Part shown: piece by piece, positions 50,577 through 58,279 of the stretch
Numbering within the stretch: position 1 is the stretch's first letter
Layout of the letters: each line of letters begins with the position of its first letter
Source of the DNA: Pedobacter sp. BS3
GTDB taxonomy: Bacteria; Bacteroidota; Bacteroidia; Sphingobacteriales; Sphingobacteriaceae
DNA: 64,000 bases
NCBI RefSeq assembly: GCF_008274585.1
Contig: NZ_VTRT01000006.1
Span: forward strand, 62,001-126,000
Direction: 5' to 3'
Made by a program: the position numbers and the translations under genes
The notes under the pieces: generated by a model
Told to the model about the DNA's origin: nothing
Database searches by the model: none
The model's input: only the letters and a program-made list of their open reading frames with translations

Positions 50577-51947
50577 TTATTTTGTTCTGAAAACAATATC
50601 CAGACTATCAAAGATAGCACGTTTTGCCTTTTCAAGCTCTACTTTTGTGTGAGCGGCTGAAACAAAACCTACTTCATAACCCGAAGGTCCCATGTAAATA
50701 CCGCGGTTCAGCAATTCACGATGCAGTATTTTGAATTTCTCCATGCTTTGCGGGTCGATATCGGCGGCAGCACGAATATCTTTATCGGTAAAGGCGAACC
50801 AGAAAACAGAACCTACAGAAAATACCCTGAACTTATAATTGCGGGCACTGGCAAAACGCTGCAAGGCTTCTACAAATTCTTCGGTTTTTTTATTTAAATC
50901 TTTGTAGAAGCCTGATTTCGCCAGCTCGGTTAGCTGGGCAATTCCGGCAGCCATGGCTACCGGGTTTCCGGATAACGTACCAGCCTGGTAAACAGAGCCG
51001 TCGGGTGAAATATGACCCATAATTTCTGCGGAAGCGCCATAAGCGCCAACCGGAAGGCCCCCCCCGATGATTTTACCGTAGGTAATAATATCGGGCTGAA
51101 TTTCATAGTGTTTTGCCGCACCTTCAAAGCCCAGGCGGAAGCCGGTGATAACTTCATCAAAAATCAGCAACGAACCATGTTGCGTAGTAATATCACGCAG
51201 GAATTGGATAAATTCCTTATCCTGTACCAGCAAACCGTTATTTGCGGGAACACCTTCTATAATGACGGCCGCTATCTGGTCTTTAAACTGGCTGAAAGCT
51301 TCTTCTACGGCTTCGCGATTGTTTAACGGAACTACAATAGTTTCGGCGGCAAAAGATTGCGGTACACCTGCCGAAGATGTTTCGCCAAAGGTTACCAGAC
51401 CCGAACCGGCTTTTACCAATAATGAATCAACATGCCCGTGATAGCAGCCTTCAAATTTCAGGATCTTATCGCGTTTGGTATAGCCGCGTGCCAACCGTAT
51501 GGCCGACATTACGGCCTCAGTTCCCGAACTTACAAAACGTATTTTTTCAATCAGCTTGTTGTGCTGAAGGATAAGCTCGGCAAGCTCATTTTCCAACGCT
51601 GTAGGAGCGCCGAAGCTCATGCCGTTTTGCATTACCTCGGTAACTTTTTCGCGTATTTTTGGATGGTTATGACCTAAGATCAGTGGGCCCCAGGAGCAAC
51701 AAAAATCAATAAACTGGTTATCGTCGGCATCCCAGATAAAGCAGCCGTCGCCTTTTTTGATAAACAGCGGCGTGCCGTAAACGGATTTAAATGCCCTTAC
51801 CGGCGAATTTACACCGCCCGGGAAATAGCGTTTGGCTTTCTCATACAATTCTGCTGATTTCTCCCTGCTGATATCCGGTTTTGAGGTAGTTGAAACCGGC
51901 ATTTCTTCATCGGATCCTGAAAAGATTTTTTTGATTGAGTCTAACAT
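50577..51947 (-). CDS. hemL: Glutamate-1-semialdehyde 2,1-aminomutase
   Basis: A 456-residue PLP enzyme that makes 5-aminolevulinate from glutamate-1-semialdehyde, the product of HemA (C5 pathway). Fold-type I aminotransferase motifs are present: YFPGGVNSPVRAF, RFVSSGTEAVMSAIRLARGY, FEGCYHGHVDS, LLIFDEVITGFR, and the PLP lysine in YGKIIGGGLPVGAYG. It carries about 25 extra N-terminal residues compared with standard HemL. The kinase gene follows 6 bases downstream. The 89-base gap before it holds a repeat. Confidence 0.97.
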   Translation of the reverse strand: MLDSIKKIFSGSDEEMPVSTTSKPDISREKSAELYEKAKRYFPGGVNSPVRAFKSVYGTPLFIKKGDGCFIWDADDNQFIDFCCSWGPLILGHNHPKIREKVTEVMQNGMSFGAPTALENELAELILQHNKLIEKIRFVSSGTEAVMSAIRLARGYTKRDKILKFEGCYHGHVDSLLVKAGSGLVTFGETSSAGVPQSFAAETIVVPLNNREAVEEAFSQFKDQIAAVIIEGVPANNGLLVQDKEFIQFLRDITTQHGSLLIFDEVITGFRLGFEGAAKHYEIQPDIITYGKIIGGGLPVGAYGASAEIMGHISPDGSVYQAGTLSGNPVAMAAGIAQLTELAKSGFYKDLNKKTEEFVEALQRFASARNYKFRVFSVGSVFWFAFTDKDIRAAADIDPQSMEKFKILHRELLNRGIYMGPSGYEVGFVSAAHTKVELEKAKRAIFDSLDIVFRTK

Positions 51948-51961
51948 GTTTTGAAAGGTAA

Positions 51962-52020
51962 AAGGTAAAAGGTGTAGGGTTTAAGGTGTGTACTGTCTAA
52001 AGCCTTACACCTTTTACCTT
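51962..52020. repeat. Inverted AAGGTAAAAGGTGTA repeat between hemB and hemL
   Basis: AAGGTAAAAGGTGTA (51962-51976) and TACACCTTTTACCTT (52006-52020) are exact inverted copies, with further AAGGTGT/ACACCTT words around. A transcript running from hemB to hemL would fold here into a 15-base stem, which could act as a processing or attenuation point. Confidence 0.65.
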
Positions 52021-52036
52021 ACACCTTACACCTCTC

Positions 52037-53005
52037 TTAAAGCCATTTATTTTCTAAAATATCTTTAATATGATAGGTTGTGATAATACTTGCTCCGGCA
52101 CGGGCAAAGGCGTACATGGTTTCCATTACTACTTTTTGCTCGTCAATCCAGCCTTTTTGTGCGGCGGCTTTAATCATAGAATACTCGCCCGATACGTTAT
52201 AACATGCAACAGGCAGGCTGGTATGTTGTTTCAGGTCGCGGATAATATCCAGGTAAGCCAATCCCGGTTTTACCATCAGCACGTCGGCGCCTTCCTGCTC
52301 ATCAAGCAGGGCCTCGCGTAACGCTTCGCGGCTGTTCCTGAAATCCATCTGGTAAGCCTTACGGTCGCCTTTATTCGGTGCACAATCCGCCGCTTCCCTG
52401 AACGGGCCGTAATACGAAGACGCGAATTTGGTAGCGTGCGACATGATAGCTGTATTGGTAAATCCGTTCGCCTCAAGCGTATTGCGTATGGCCAGTATAC
52501 GACCATCCATCATATCTGACGGGGCCAGCATATCAGCGCCAGCTTGCGCATGGGTAAGCGCCATTTTAGCAATCAGTTCAACCGTAGCGTCATTCTGCAC
52601 GTAATCATCATGTAAAATGCCGCAATGTCCGTGGGTGGTGTATGAGCATACGCATACATCGGTTACAATGTATAAGTCATCACCAAACTGCTTTTTCAAC
52701 TCCCGAACCGTTACCGGAACCAGCGAAGCATCGTTATAAGCCGAGTGCGCATCATCGCTTTTTTCATCGCCAACGCCAAACAGCATAATTTTATTCAACC
52801 CTGTTTTTAATCCTTTTTCTATATCCTTAAGTAAGGTATCGGTAGAAAAATGATTAACGCCGGGCATAGCGTCTATAGCATGCACCACGTTTTTTCCCGG
52901 CACTACAAAATAGGGATAAACGAACATATCTTTAGTCAGGCGGGTTTCGGCCACCATCTCACGCACCAGCGGCGTTTTTCTTAATCTTCGGGGTCTTGCT
53001 AACAT
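52037..53005 (-). CDS. hemB: Delta-aminolevulinic acid dehydratase (porphobilinogen synthase)
   Basis: A 322-residue TIM-barrel enzyme that joins two 5-aminolevulinate molecules into porphobilinogen. Zinc-type cysteines are in DVCVCSYTTHGHCGI. The two active-site lysines are in MSHATKFASSYYGPFR and ADVLMVKPGLAYLD. I start at ATG 53005 (MLARPRRLRKTPLVREM), the usual family beginning; a longer in-frame start at 53071 adds 22 residues unlike the family. Confidence 0.97.
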   Translation of the reverse strand: MLARPRRLRKTPLVREMVAETRLTKDMFVYPYFVVPGKNVVHAIDAMPGVNHFSTDTLLKDIEKGLKTGLNKIMLFGVGDEKSDDAHSAYNDASLVPVTVRELKKQFGDDLYIVTDVCVCSYTTHGHCGILHDDYVQNDATVELIAKMALTHAQAGADMLAPSDMMDGRILAIRNTLEANGFTNTAIMSHATKFASSYYGPFREAADCAPNKGDRKAYQMDFRNSREALREALLDEQEGADVLMVKPGLAYLDIIRDLKQHTSLPVACYNVSGEYSMIKAAAQKGWIDEQKVVMETMYAFARAGASIITTYHIKDILENKWL

Positions 53006-53114
53006 GGTTATTTCTCTAAGCTGAATTTTGGATAAAGCCTCGGGGCCTATACCCGTGACAAAAGTACCCAATGAGCGTATTATTCAGGTCAGGTTGTTGT
53101 CAGTTAGGTTAATT

Positions 53115-54713
53115 TTACAATCCAAATACAGCTTCTGCCAAACCAATTTCGTCGGGCGAGTACGGTAATTTGTAAGGCACGCCCATTTCTTCAAATTTAC
53201 CGGCGGTTGATTTGCCTATGCAAATTACTTTTTGCTCAGGCTCTAACAGGTTATCTGCAAAGTAAGCGTCAACGTTAGAGGGACTGGTGAAAATAAGTAC
53301 TTCGGCAAACGATTTTTCTACTACCGGTTCGGTTACTGTTTCGTAAACCGGTAAATCTATAATTTTAGTATCGGCAGACATGGCTTTCTGCACTGTACGC
53401 AATGAATCTTTTGCGCCTGGAAACAGCACGGTACTGCCACCTGCTATTTTGTTAAATTCAATGGCTATATCGGCTGTATCAATACCTTCTTCCTCACCGT
53501 TAAAATCAGGAACAATACCAAAACTACGCAGCATATCTTCAGAGCCCCGACCTAATACGCCATATTTGGTACGTTTTGAAAGCTCGGGTTTTAAAGCCAT
53601 GAAATATTCTATAGCATTTTTACTGCTGAAGAATATCCAATCTACACTGCGTAAGATGTAAGGATCGAGCTTGTGTATCATGGGTAGGGTACGTATCAGC
53701 GACCGGGCATCAATTTCAACCTGGTGCTTTTGCAGGGCTTTACGCAAGTAGCTGTTTTCAGAAAGATCGCGGGTGATAAATACGCTGGCCGGCAGTCTGC
53801 GTTCGGGCGAAAACCTGGCAACAATGGCCTCTGCAAGTCCATCAGTAGTTTCGGATTCGATAAAAAGACGGTCGGGAAAATCTTCATCATCTTCGGCTTT
53901 GGCTGTCCAAACCTGGAATTTCCCTTCATCTTTTCGGCAATAGCATCCTAATGGCATGTGGCAACCGCCTTCAAAAAGTTCCAGCACTTTACGTTCAACG
54001 GCAATCTGTTCGGCCACGTCCGGATTATGTATGCTTTGCAGGGCCTGGTAAAGTTCTTTATCGCTTTCGCGGATTTGTATCGCCAACGCTCCTTGTGCCG
54101 GGGCCGGAATAAACTCCATCGGCTCCAGTTCTTCCACATGAAATTCGGATAGATCTATTCCCAGGCGGTGTACCCCGGCTTTTGCCAGGATGATGGCATC
54201 AAAATCTTCATTCCGTAATTTCTGAATGCGTGTCGGGACATTTCCACGTAAGTCATCCACTTCCAGATCGGGGCGAACCGCCAGCAATTGTGACTTACGG
54301 CGATTGGACGATGTGCCCACCATAGCGCCATATTTCAGCGAAAGCTTTTGCTGAATGTCTACGCAATCTTTTAATATCAGTAAAAGCTCTGATGGTTCTT
54401 CGCGTTGGGGGACGGCCGCGATAATTAATCCCGGAGGATTTTCGGTTGGCAAATCTTTGTGTGAGTGTACCGCCATATCGATGCTGCCGGCAAGCAGCTC
54501 TTCCTCTAACTCCTTCGTGAAAAAACCTTTGCCTTCCAGCTTGTCTAAACGCAGGTTGAGGATGTTATCGCCCTGCGTTTTAATAATTTTTAAGGTAGAT
54601 TCAATGCCAGCCTCCGCTAACCTGTCTTTTACATAATTGGCTTGCCATAACGCCAGCTCACTCCCTCGTGTACCAATGGTAACAATAGCTTTTTTGTGGT
54701 TATCTGTGCTCAC
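53115..54713 (-). CDS. hemCD: HemC-HemD fusion: hydroxymethylbilane synthase / uroporphyrinogen-III synthase
   Basis: A 532-residue fusion. Residues 1-300 are HemC: GTRGSELALWQANYV, the catalytic Asp87 in HSHKDLPT, and Cys251 in FEGGCHMPLGC, which carries the dipyrromethane cofactor. From about 310 to the end is HemD: SVFITRDLSENSYLRKAL, WIFFSSKNAIEYF, GVLGRGSEDML and LIFTSPSNVDAYF. Linking them would hand the unstable hydroxymethylbilane straight to the cyclase that makes uroporphyrinogen III. It lies between hemA and hemB on the same strand. A single uninterrupted frame argues against a sequencing artefact. Confidence 0.95.
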   Translation of the reverse strand: MSTDNHKKAIVTIGTRGSELALWQANYVKDRLAEAGIESTLKIIKTQGDNILNLRLDKLEGKGFFTKELEEELLAGSIDMAVHSHKDLPTENPPGLIIAAVPQREEPSELLLILKDCVDIQQKLSLKYGAMVGTSSNRRKSQLLAVRPDLEVDDLRGNVPTRIQKLRNEDFDAIILAKAGVHRLGIDLSEFHVEELEPMEFIPAPAQGALAIQIRESDKELYQALQSIHNPDVAEQIAVERKVLELFEGGCHMPLGCYCRKDEGKFQVWTAKAEDDEDFPDRLFIESETTDGLAEAIVARFSPERRLPASVFITRDLSENSYLRKALQKHQVEIDARSLIRTLPMIHKLDPYILRSVDWIFFSSKNAIEYFMALKPELSKRTKYGVLGRGSEDMLRSFGIVPDFNGEEEGIDTADIAIEFNKIAGGSTVLFPGAKDSLRTVQKAMSADTKIIDLPVYETVTEPVVEKSFAEVLIFTSPSNVDAYFADNLLEPEQKVICIGKSTAGKFEEMGVPYKLPYSPDEIGLAEAVFGL

Positions 54714-55006
54714 TATAGATAGATTTGCAATACTGATACTGAAAAGCCCGAATTTAGTAAGACTTTTTGAGAATTCATTATGGATTTATAAGTGTTGGCA
54801 TATAGTTCATGGTTTATATAGCTTATAGTCCGAAAGTTGGGAAGACCGAAAGACCGAATGTAAGCCTTAATAATGGACAGATGACAATGGACAGGTGACA
54901 ATGTGGATAATATTTTTAGAGACAAGAGCATACGGAATATGACAAGGAACAGAAATTACTCCCTCCCTTTGGGAGGGTCGGGGTGGGCTTTCTCACTACT
55001 ATAAAA
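54714..55006. repeat. Repeat-rich gap between hemA and hemCD
   Basis: Three dispersed repeat types lie here: AGTCCGAAAGTTGGGAAG (54828-54845), an AATGGACAGATGACAATGG run (54872-54904) that is the inverted form of the TCCATTGTCC words at 36089-36269, and a hairpin CCCTCCC-TTT-GGGAGGG (54961-54977) continuing TCGGGGTGGGCTTTCT. No gene is seen. The interruption may separate hemA from the rest of the cluster. Confidence 0.7.
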
Positions 55007-56233
55007 TCAGCAATTATTTACCAGGATATCTTTAGCCATAACCATGGGTACACTGATGTATTTTTTCTCCATGTAGGCTAATACTTTTTCAAGCACTTCG
55101 CGTGAGTTGGGGTCAAGTCCGCTTACCTCATTGGCAAAAACTGCCGTAAGCGCCGTATTGCGGATCTCTTTGATCTTTAACGGTACTTCACGCATGGCAA
55201 GCTCAACGCGACGCTGCCTTAATTCGGGCATAAATTCGGCAATATTACGCTCAATAATGCGCTCGGCATGAACAAGCTCCTGGTAACGGTCTTGCAGGTT
55301 TTGGTTGGCAATGTCCTGCAGGCTATTTATTTCGATATAGTGGACAGGATTGTTTACTATAACGTCTTCGCTGATATCGCCAGGCACGGCCAGATCTACA
55401 ATCACTTTGGTACCGGTTTCGCCGTTAAGCAATGATTGGTAAATGTCATTGGTAACAATGGGCTCGGTAGCACCGGTACAGGTTATCAATATATCAAAGC
55501 CCTTTTTGTATTCCGAAAGCTGATCCAGGCTGTGAGCTTCACCGTTCAGGTCGGCAGCCATTTCACGGGCACGGTCGAGCGTTCTGTTAAATATCGAAAA
55601 ATTGGAATATTTATGTTTCTGGAGGTATTTTGAGAGGTTACGGTTGGTTTCGCCTGCGCCGATGATCAGGATGCGGGCATTGGCGCACATTTTTAGATCG
55701 CGTAGCTTACGGTATGCTAACGAAACGATAGAAATGGGCTTTTTTGAGATGTTCGTGTTGGTATATACCTCTTTGGCGGTTTTGACCACCCTGTTCATTA
55801 CCATACGCAGGTAATCGCCGGTAAAGCCAACTTCTTTGCAGCATTCATAGGCTTTACGTACCTGTGCCAGTATTTCTTTTTCGCCTACGATCAGGCTTTC
55901 GAGCGAGCAGGATATACGCAGCAAATGATTAAGCGCCTCCAAATCCTGGTACAGCGATACCTGTTCAGAAAAGCTGTCTAACTGATCTTCGGGCACACAG
56001 AAATTAAGCGTACGAATGAAATCCTTTACAAAAGCGGGAGAAATGTCTCCGTCATAACAGAAAACAAATTCTACGCGGTTGCACGTACCTACATAAAAAA
56101 TCTCAGGGATATGGAACGTATCTTTAAGTCTTCTTAACCTGTCTTCAAGAGTTTCGTTGCAAATCACAAACTTCCCCAAATCTTTTAACTCGATTTTCTT
56201 GTGCGTAAAGGCTATAACTTTTAAAGATTTCAA
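55007..56233 (-). CDS. hemA: Glutamyl-tRNA reductase
   Basis: A 408-residue enzyme that reduces glutamyl-tRNA(Glu) to glutamate-1-semialdehyde with NADPH, the entry step of C5-pathway tetrapyrrole synthesis. The catalytic Cys51 is in FYVGTCNRVEF. SCSLESLIVGEKEILAQVRK and ARILIIGAGETNRNLSKYL (NADPH-binding Rossmann fold) are characteristic. The C-terminal dimerisation helix (ERNIAEFMPELRQRRVE) is present. It opens the minus-strand haem cluster and has a TAnnTTTG box upstream. Confidence 0.97.
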   Translation of the reverse strand: MKSLKVIAFTHKKIELKDLGKFVICNETLEDRLRRLKDTFHIPEIFYVGTCNRVEFVFCYDGDISPAFVKDFIRTLNFCVPEDQLDSFSEQVSLYQDLEALNHLLRISCSLESLIVGEKEILAQVRKAYECCKEVGFTGDYLRMVMNRVVKTAKEVYTNTNISKKPISIVSLAYRKLRDLKMCANARILIIGAGETNRNLSKYLQKHKYSNFSIFNRTLDRAREMAADLNGEAHSLDQLSEYKKGFDILITCTGATEPIVTNDIYQSLLNGETGTKVIVDLAVPGDISEDVIVNNPVHYIEINSLQDIANQNLQDRYQELVHAERIIERNIAEFMPELRQRRVELAMREVPLKIKEIRNTALTAVFANEVSGLDPNSREVLEKVLAYMEKKYISVPMVMAKDILVNNC

Positions 56234-56261
56234 CGCTTATTACTGTTTCTAAAAAACCGAA

Positions 56262-56269
56262 CAAATGTA
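56262..56269 (-). promoter_or_regulatory. -7 promoter element (TACATTTG) of hemA
   Basis: A perfect TAnnTTTG match 28 bases upstream of the hemA ATG; the predicted leader is about 25 bases. No clear -33 TTTG. Confidence 0.5.
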
Positions 56270-56466
56270 GCTAATATGCCATAGGGGCACTGTCACCTCT
56301 TTGTAAAACACAACAATTTAGAATGCATATAAATAATCAACCGCCAGAAAAGTTATTAAATACTAAATTAAAATTCAAACAATTAATTTATTATTTATCC
56401 TATAAAATTATCACTATATTCTTTTTATGAATAATTTTAAGCATCTTTAAGCCCCATTTCACAATA

Positions 56467-56931
56467 ATGAACAGTAAAGAGCAGATTAAACAGCGTTTCC
56501 CGTTTGCCACCATTGACGAGGTACCGGGTTTTTTGGTTTGGCAAAGTTCCATGTGCTGGTTACGAATAATTAACCAGGCACTACAAAAACAACAACTAAC
56601 TTATACTCAATTTGTTGTGCTGCTTGTAACGTCCTGGTTAAATCACCATAACGAAAAAACGTATCAGCATCATGTAGCAAAAACAGCCCGTATAGATCGT
56701 ATGATGACTTCACGGATAATGAATAGCCTGGAGCAAAAAAAATACATTAAACGTGTAAAGCAATCAAACGATGCCCGCACGAACCAGGTATTTGTTACGG
56801 AAACCGGCTCGGAAGCACTTACGCAGGCCATGCGGATTAATCATGAAATGGAACAAGACTTTTTTAAGCCAACAACTGCAATAGGAAAGGATTTTGTGAA
56901 TTATATGCAGACATTATTGCCCGAATGCTAA
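56467..56931 (+). CDS. MarR-family transcriptional regulator
   Basis: A 154-residue winged helix-turn-helix protein with the MarR layout: a dimerisation helix, QLTYTQFVVLLVTSWLNHHN, a recognition helix region RIDRMMTSRIMNSLEQKKYI, and the wing KRVKQSNDARTNQVFVTETG with the conserved DxR. It is transcribed away from hemA, with 233 AT-rich bases between. The alpha/beta-hydrolase gene follows after 51 bases and is a possible target or operon partner. The ligand is unknown. Confidence 0.92.
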   Translation: MNSKEQIKQRFPFATIDEVPGFLVWQSSMCWLRIINQALQKQQLTYTQFVVLLVTSWLNHHNEKTYQHHVAKTARIDRMMTSRIMNSLEQKKYIKRVKQSNDARTNQVFVTETGSEALTQAMRINHEMEQDFFKPTTAIGKDFVNYMQTLLPEC

Positions 56932-56982
56932 CTTATATCCGGGCTTTACGTATTAAGGCCTGAGAGATTTTTATTGCGCTTT

Positions 56983-57816
56983 ATGTCTTCGATTGTTACT
57001 CGTGATTTTGTTATTAGTGGCGCCAATAACCGGCCTGTTAGTATGGATATTACCATACCGGCTGAGACCAATGTTAAAAACCTGGTTTTGTTTGCGCATG
57101 GGTTTAAAGGTTTTAAAGATTGGGGAACGCATAACATGGTTGCCCGTTATTTCGCGTCCAGGGAGCTGCCGTTTCTGAAGTTCAATTTCTCGCACAACGG
57201 TACTACGCCGCAACAATTGTGTGACTTTGCAGACCTCGAGGCCTTTGGTGAAAATACTTTTAGCAAGGAACTATATGATATCAATTGTGTGATTGATTTC
57301 TGCCTTAGCGGCGAAGAGTTTGCCCGGCCGGAGCAGCTTTTCCTGATAGGGCATAGTGTGGGCGGAGGCATCAGTATTATCCAGGCCGCGGAGGATAAGC
57401 GAATCAGCAAGCTGGTTACCTGGGCTTCGGTAAATAATTTTAATACTATCCTGAAAAATATCAATGCGCATTTATGGCGCAGCAATGGAGTTGTATATGT
57501 AGAAAATAGTCGCACGGGACAACAAATGCCGCTTGGTATTGACTTATTGGAAGATCTGGAAGCTAATGAAGACAGACTATCTATTAGCCGGGCCGCGGCG
57601 GCCGTTAAGTGTCCCTGGCTTATTATTCATGGTGATGCCGACGAAACCGTGCCGCTGGCCGCTGCCTTCGACCTGCATCTGGATAGAAAAAATAATCTTG
57701 TTATCATCCCCAGGGGAAATCATACGTTTGGTGCATCGCATCCTTATACAGAAGCCACTTTGCCTACCCTCCTGAAAAATGTTTGCGACAAAACGATTGC
57801 GTTTCTGAAGCTGTAG
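56983..57816 (+). CDS. Alpha/beta hydrolase (acyl-aminoacyl-peptidase/esterase-like)
   Basis: A 277-residue hydrolase from ATG 56983 (MSSIVTRDFV); the only earlier start is a TTG three codons upstream. The catalytic triad is likely Ser125 in LIGHSVGGG, Asp218 or Asp220 in HGDADETVP, and His247 in RGNHTFG. The oxyanion region is VLFAHGFKGFKDWG. There is no signal peptide. The substrate is unknown; the sequence is nearest to short-chain esterase or dipeptidyl-peptidase-like hydrolases. It may form an operon with the MarR gene. Confidence 0.9.
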   Translation: MSSIVTRDFVISGANNRPVSMDITIPAETNVKNLVLFAHGFKGFKDWGTHNMVARYFASRELPFLKFNFSHNGTTPQQLCDFADLEAFGENTFSKELYDINCVIDFCLSGEEFARPEQLFLIGHSVGGGISIIQAAEDKRISKLVTWASVNNFNTILKNINAHLWRSNGVVYVENSRTGQQMPLGIDLLEDLEANEDRLSISRAAAAVKCPWLIIHGDADETVPLAAAFDLHLDRKNNLVIIPRGNHTFGASHPYTEATLPTLLKNVCDKTIAFLKL

Positions 57817-57818
57817 TA

Positions 57819-57855
57819 AAGCCTCACTCCGGCCCTCCCCAAAGGGGAAGGAGGA
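57819..57855. repeat. Dispersed repeat CCCC-AAA-GGGG type
   Basis: Read on the minus strand this region spells CTTCCCCTTTGGGGAGGGCC followed by GGAGTGAGGC. It matches the 54959-54990 element (CTCCCTTTGGGAGGGTCGGG then GTGGGC) in layout and most bases, in the opposite orientation. It may act as a terminator of the hydrolase gene. Confidence 0.6.
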
Positions 57856-58279
57856 AGACTGTACTATTCGTCTTGTCTCTGTGTTCTTATCTCTAAAAAT
57901 ACTATCTGCCGTGAACTATGGATACAGACCTGTTTGCGCTCGTTTGCAAAACGAGTGCATAAATCTCCGGCGTTTGCAACGCCGATAATAGCGACTTTTG
58001 ATTGCTTTAAGCGACATTACGGCGTTGCAAACGCTGTTTTATAGTATCCCGATTGCAAATCAGGACGAGCCTGCGCCTTAACCCTAACTTACGTTACATT
58101 AGTGCTTTTAGCTCTAAAAACGTAAAACTTCTTGTATCTTGCATCTTTGTTCTTATTCCTCTCTTAACTTCAGGATCTAAAAAACCGGAGAGTGTTTTTT
58201 CTCCCCGGTCATTATGTCTCCAAATCAACTATGGGTATAGATTTAGTTGGGACAGTGTTTTTATATTAAGCTAAAATTG
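57856..58279. repeat. Cluster of four 17-base palindromes with trinucleotide loops
   Basis: Four hairpins of the same build lie at 57939-57955 (CTCGTTT-GCA-AAACGAG), 57968-57984 (CGGCGTT-TGC-AACGCCG), 58020-58036 (CGGCGTT-GCA-AACGCTG) and 58048-58064 (CCCGATT-GCA-AATCAGG). Stems are 7 bases with at most one mismatch or wobble. The rest of the region up to susD has no convincing gene. It resembles REP-type repeats. Confidence 0.7.

Noticed and set aside
53006-53071. 22-residue N-terminal extension of HemB
   Set aside because: Family homology begins at MLARPRRLRKTP (ATG 53005), and the extension lies in the gap after hemCD.
58053-58274. 73-codon plus-strand frame between the palindrome cluster and susD
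   Set aside because: It begins inside a repeat hairpin, has no promoter or family resemblance, and overlaps the susD region in the opposite direction.
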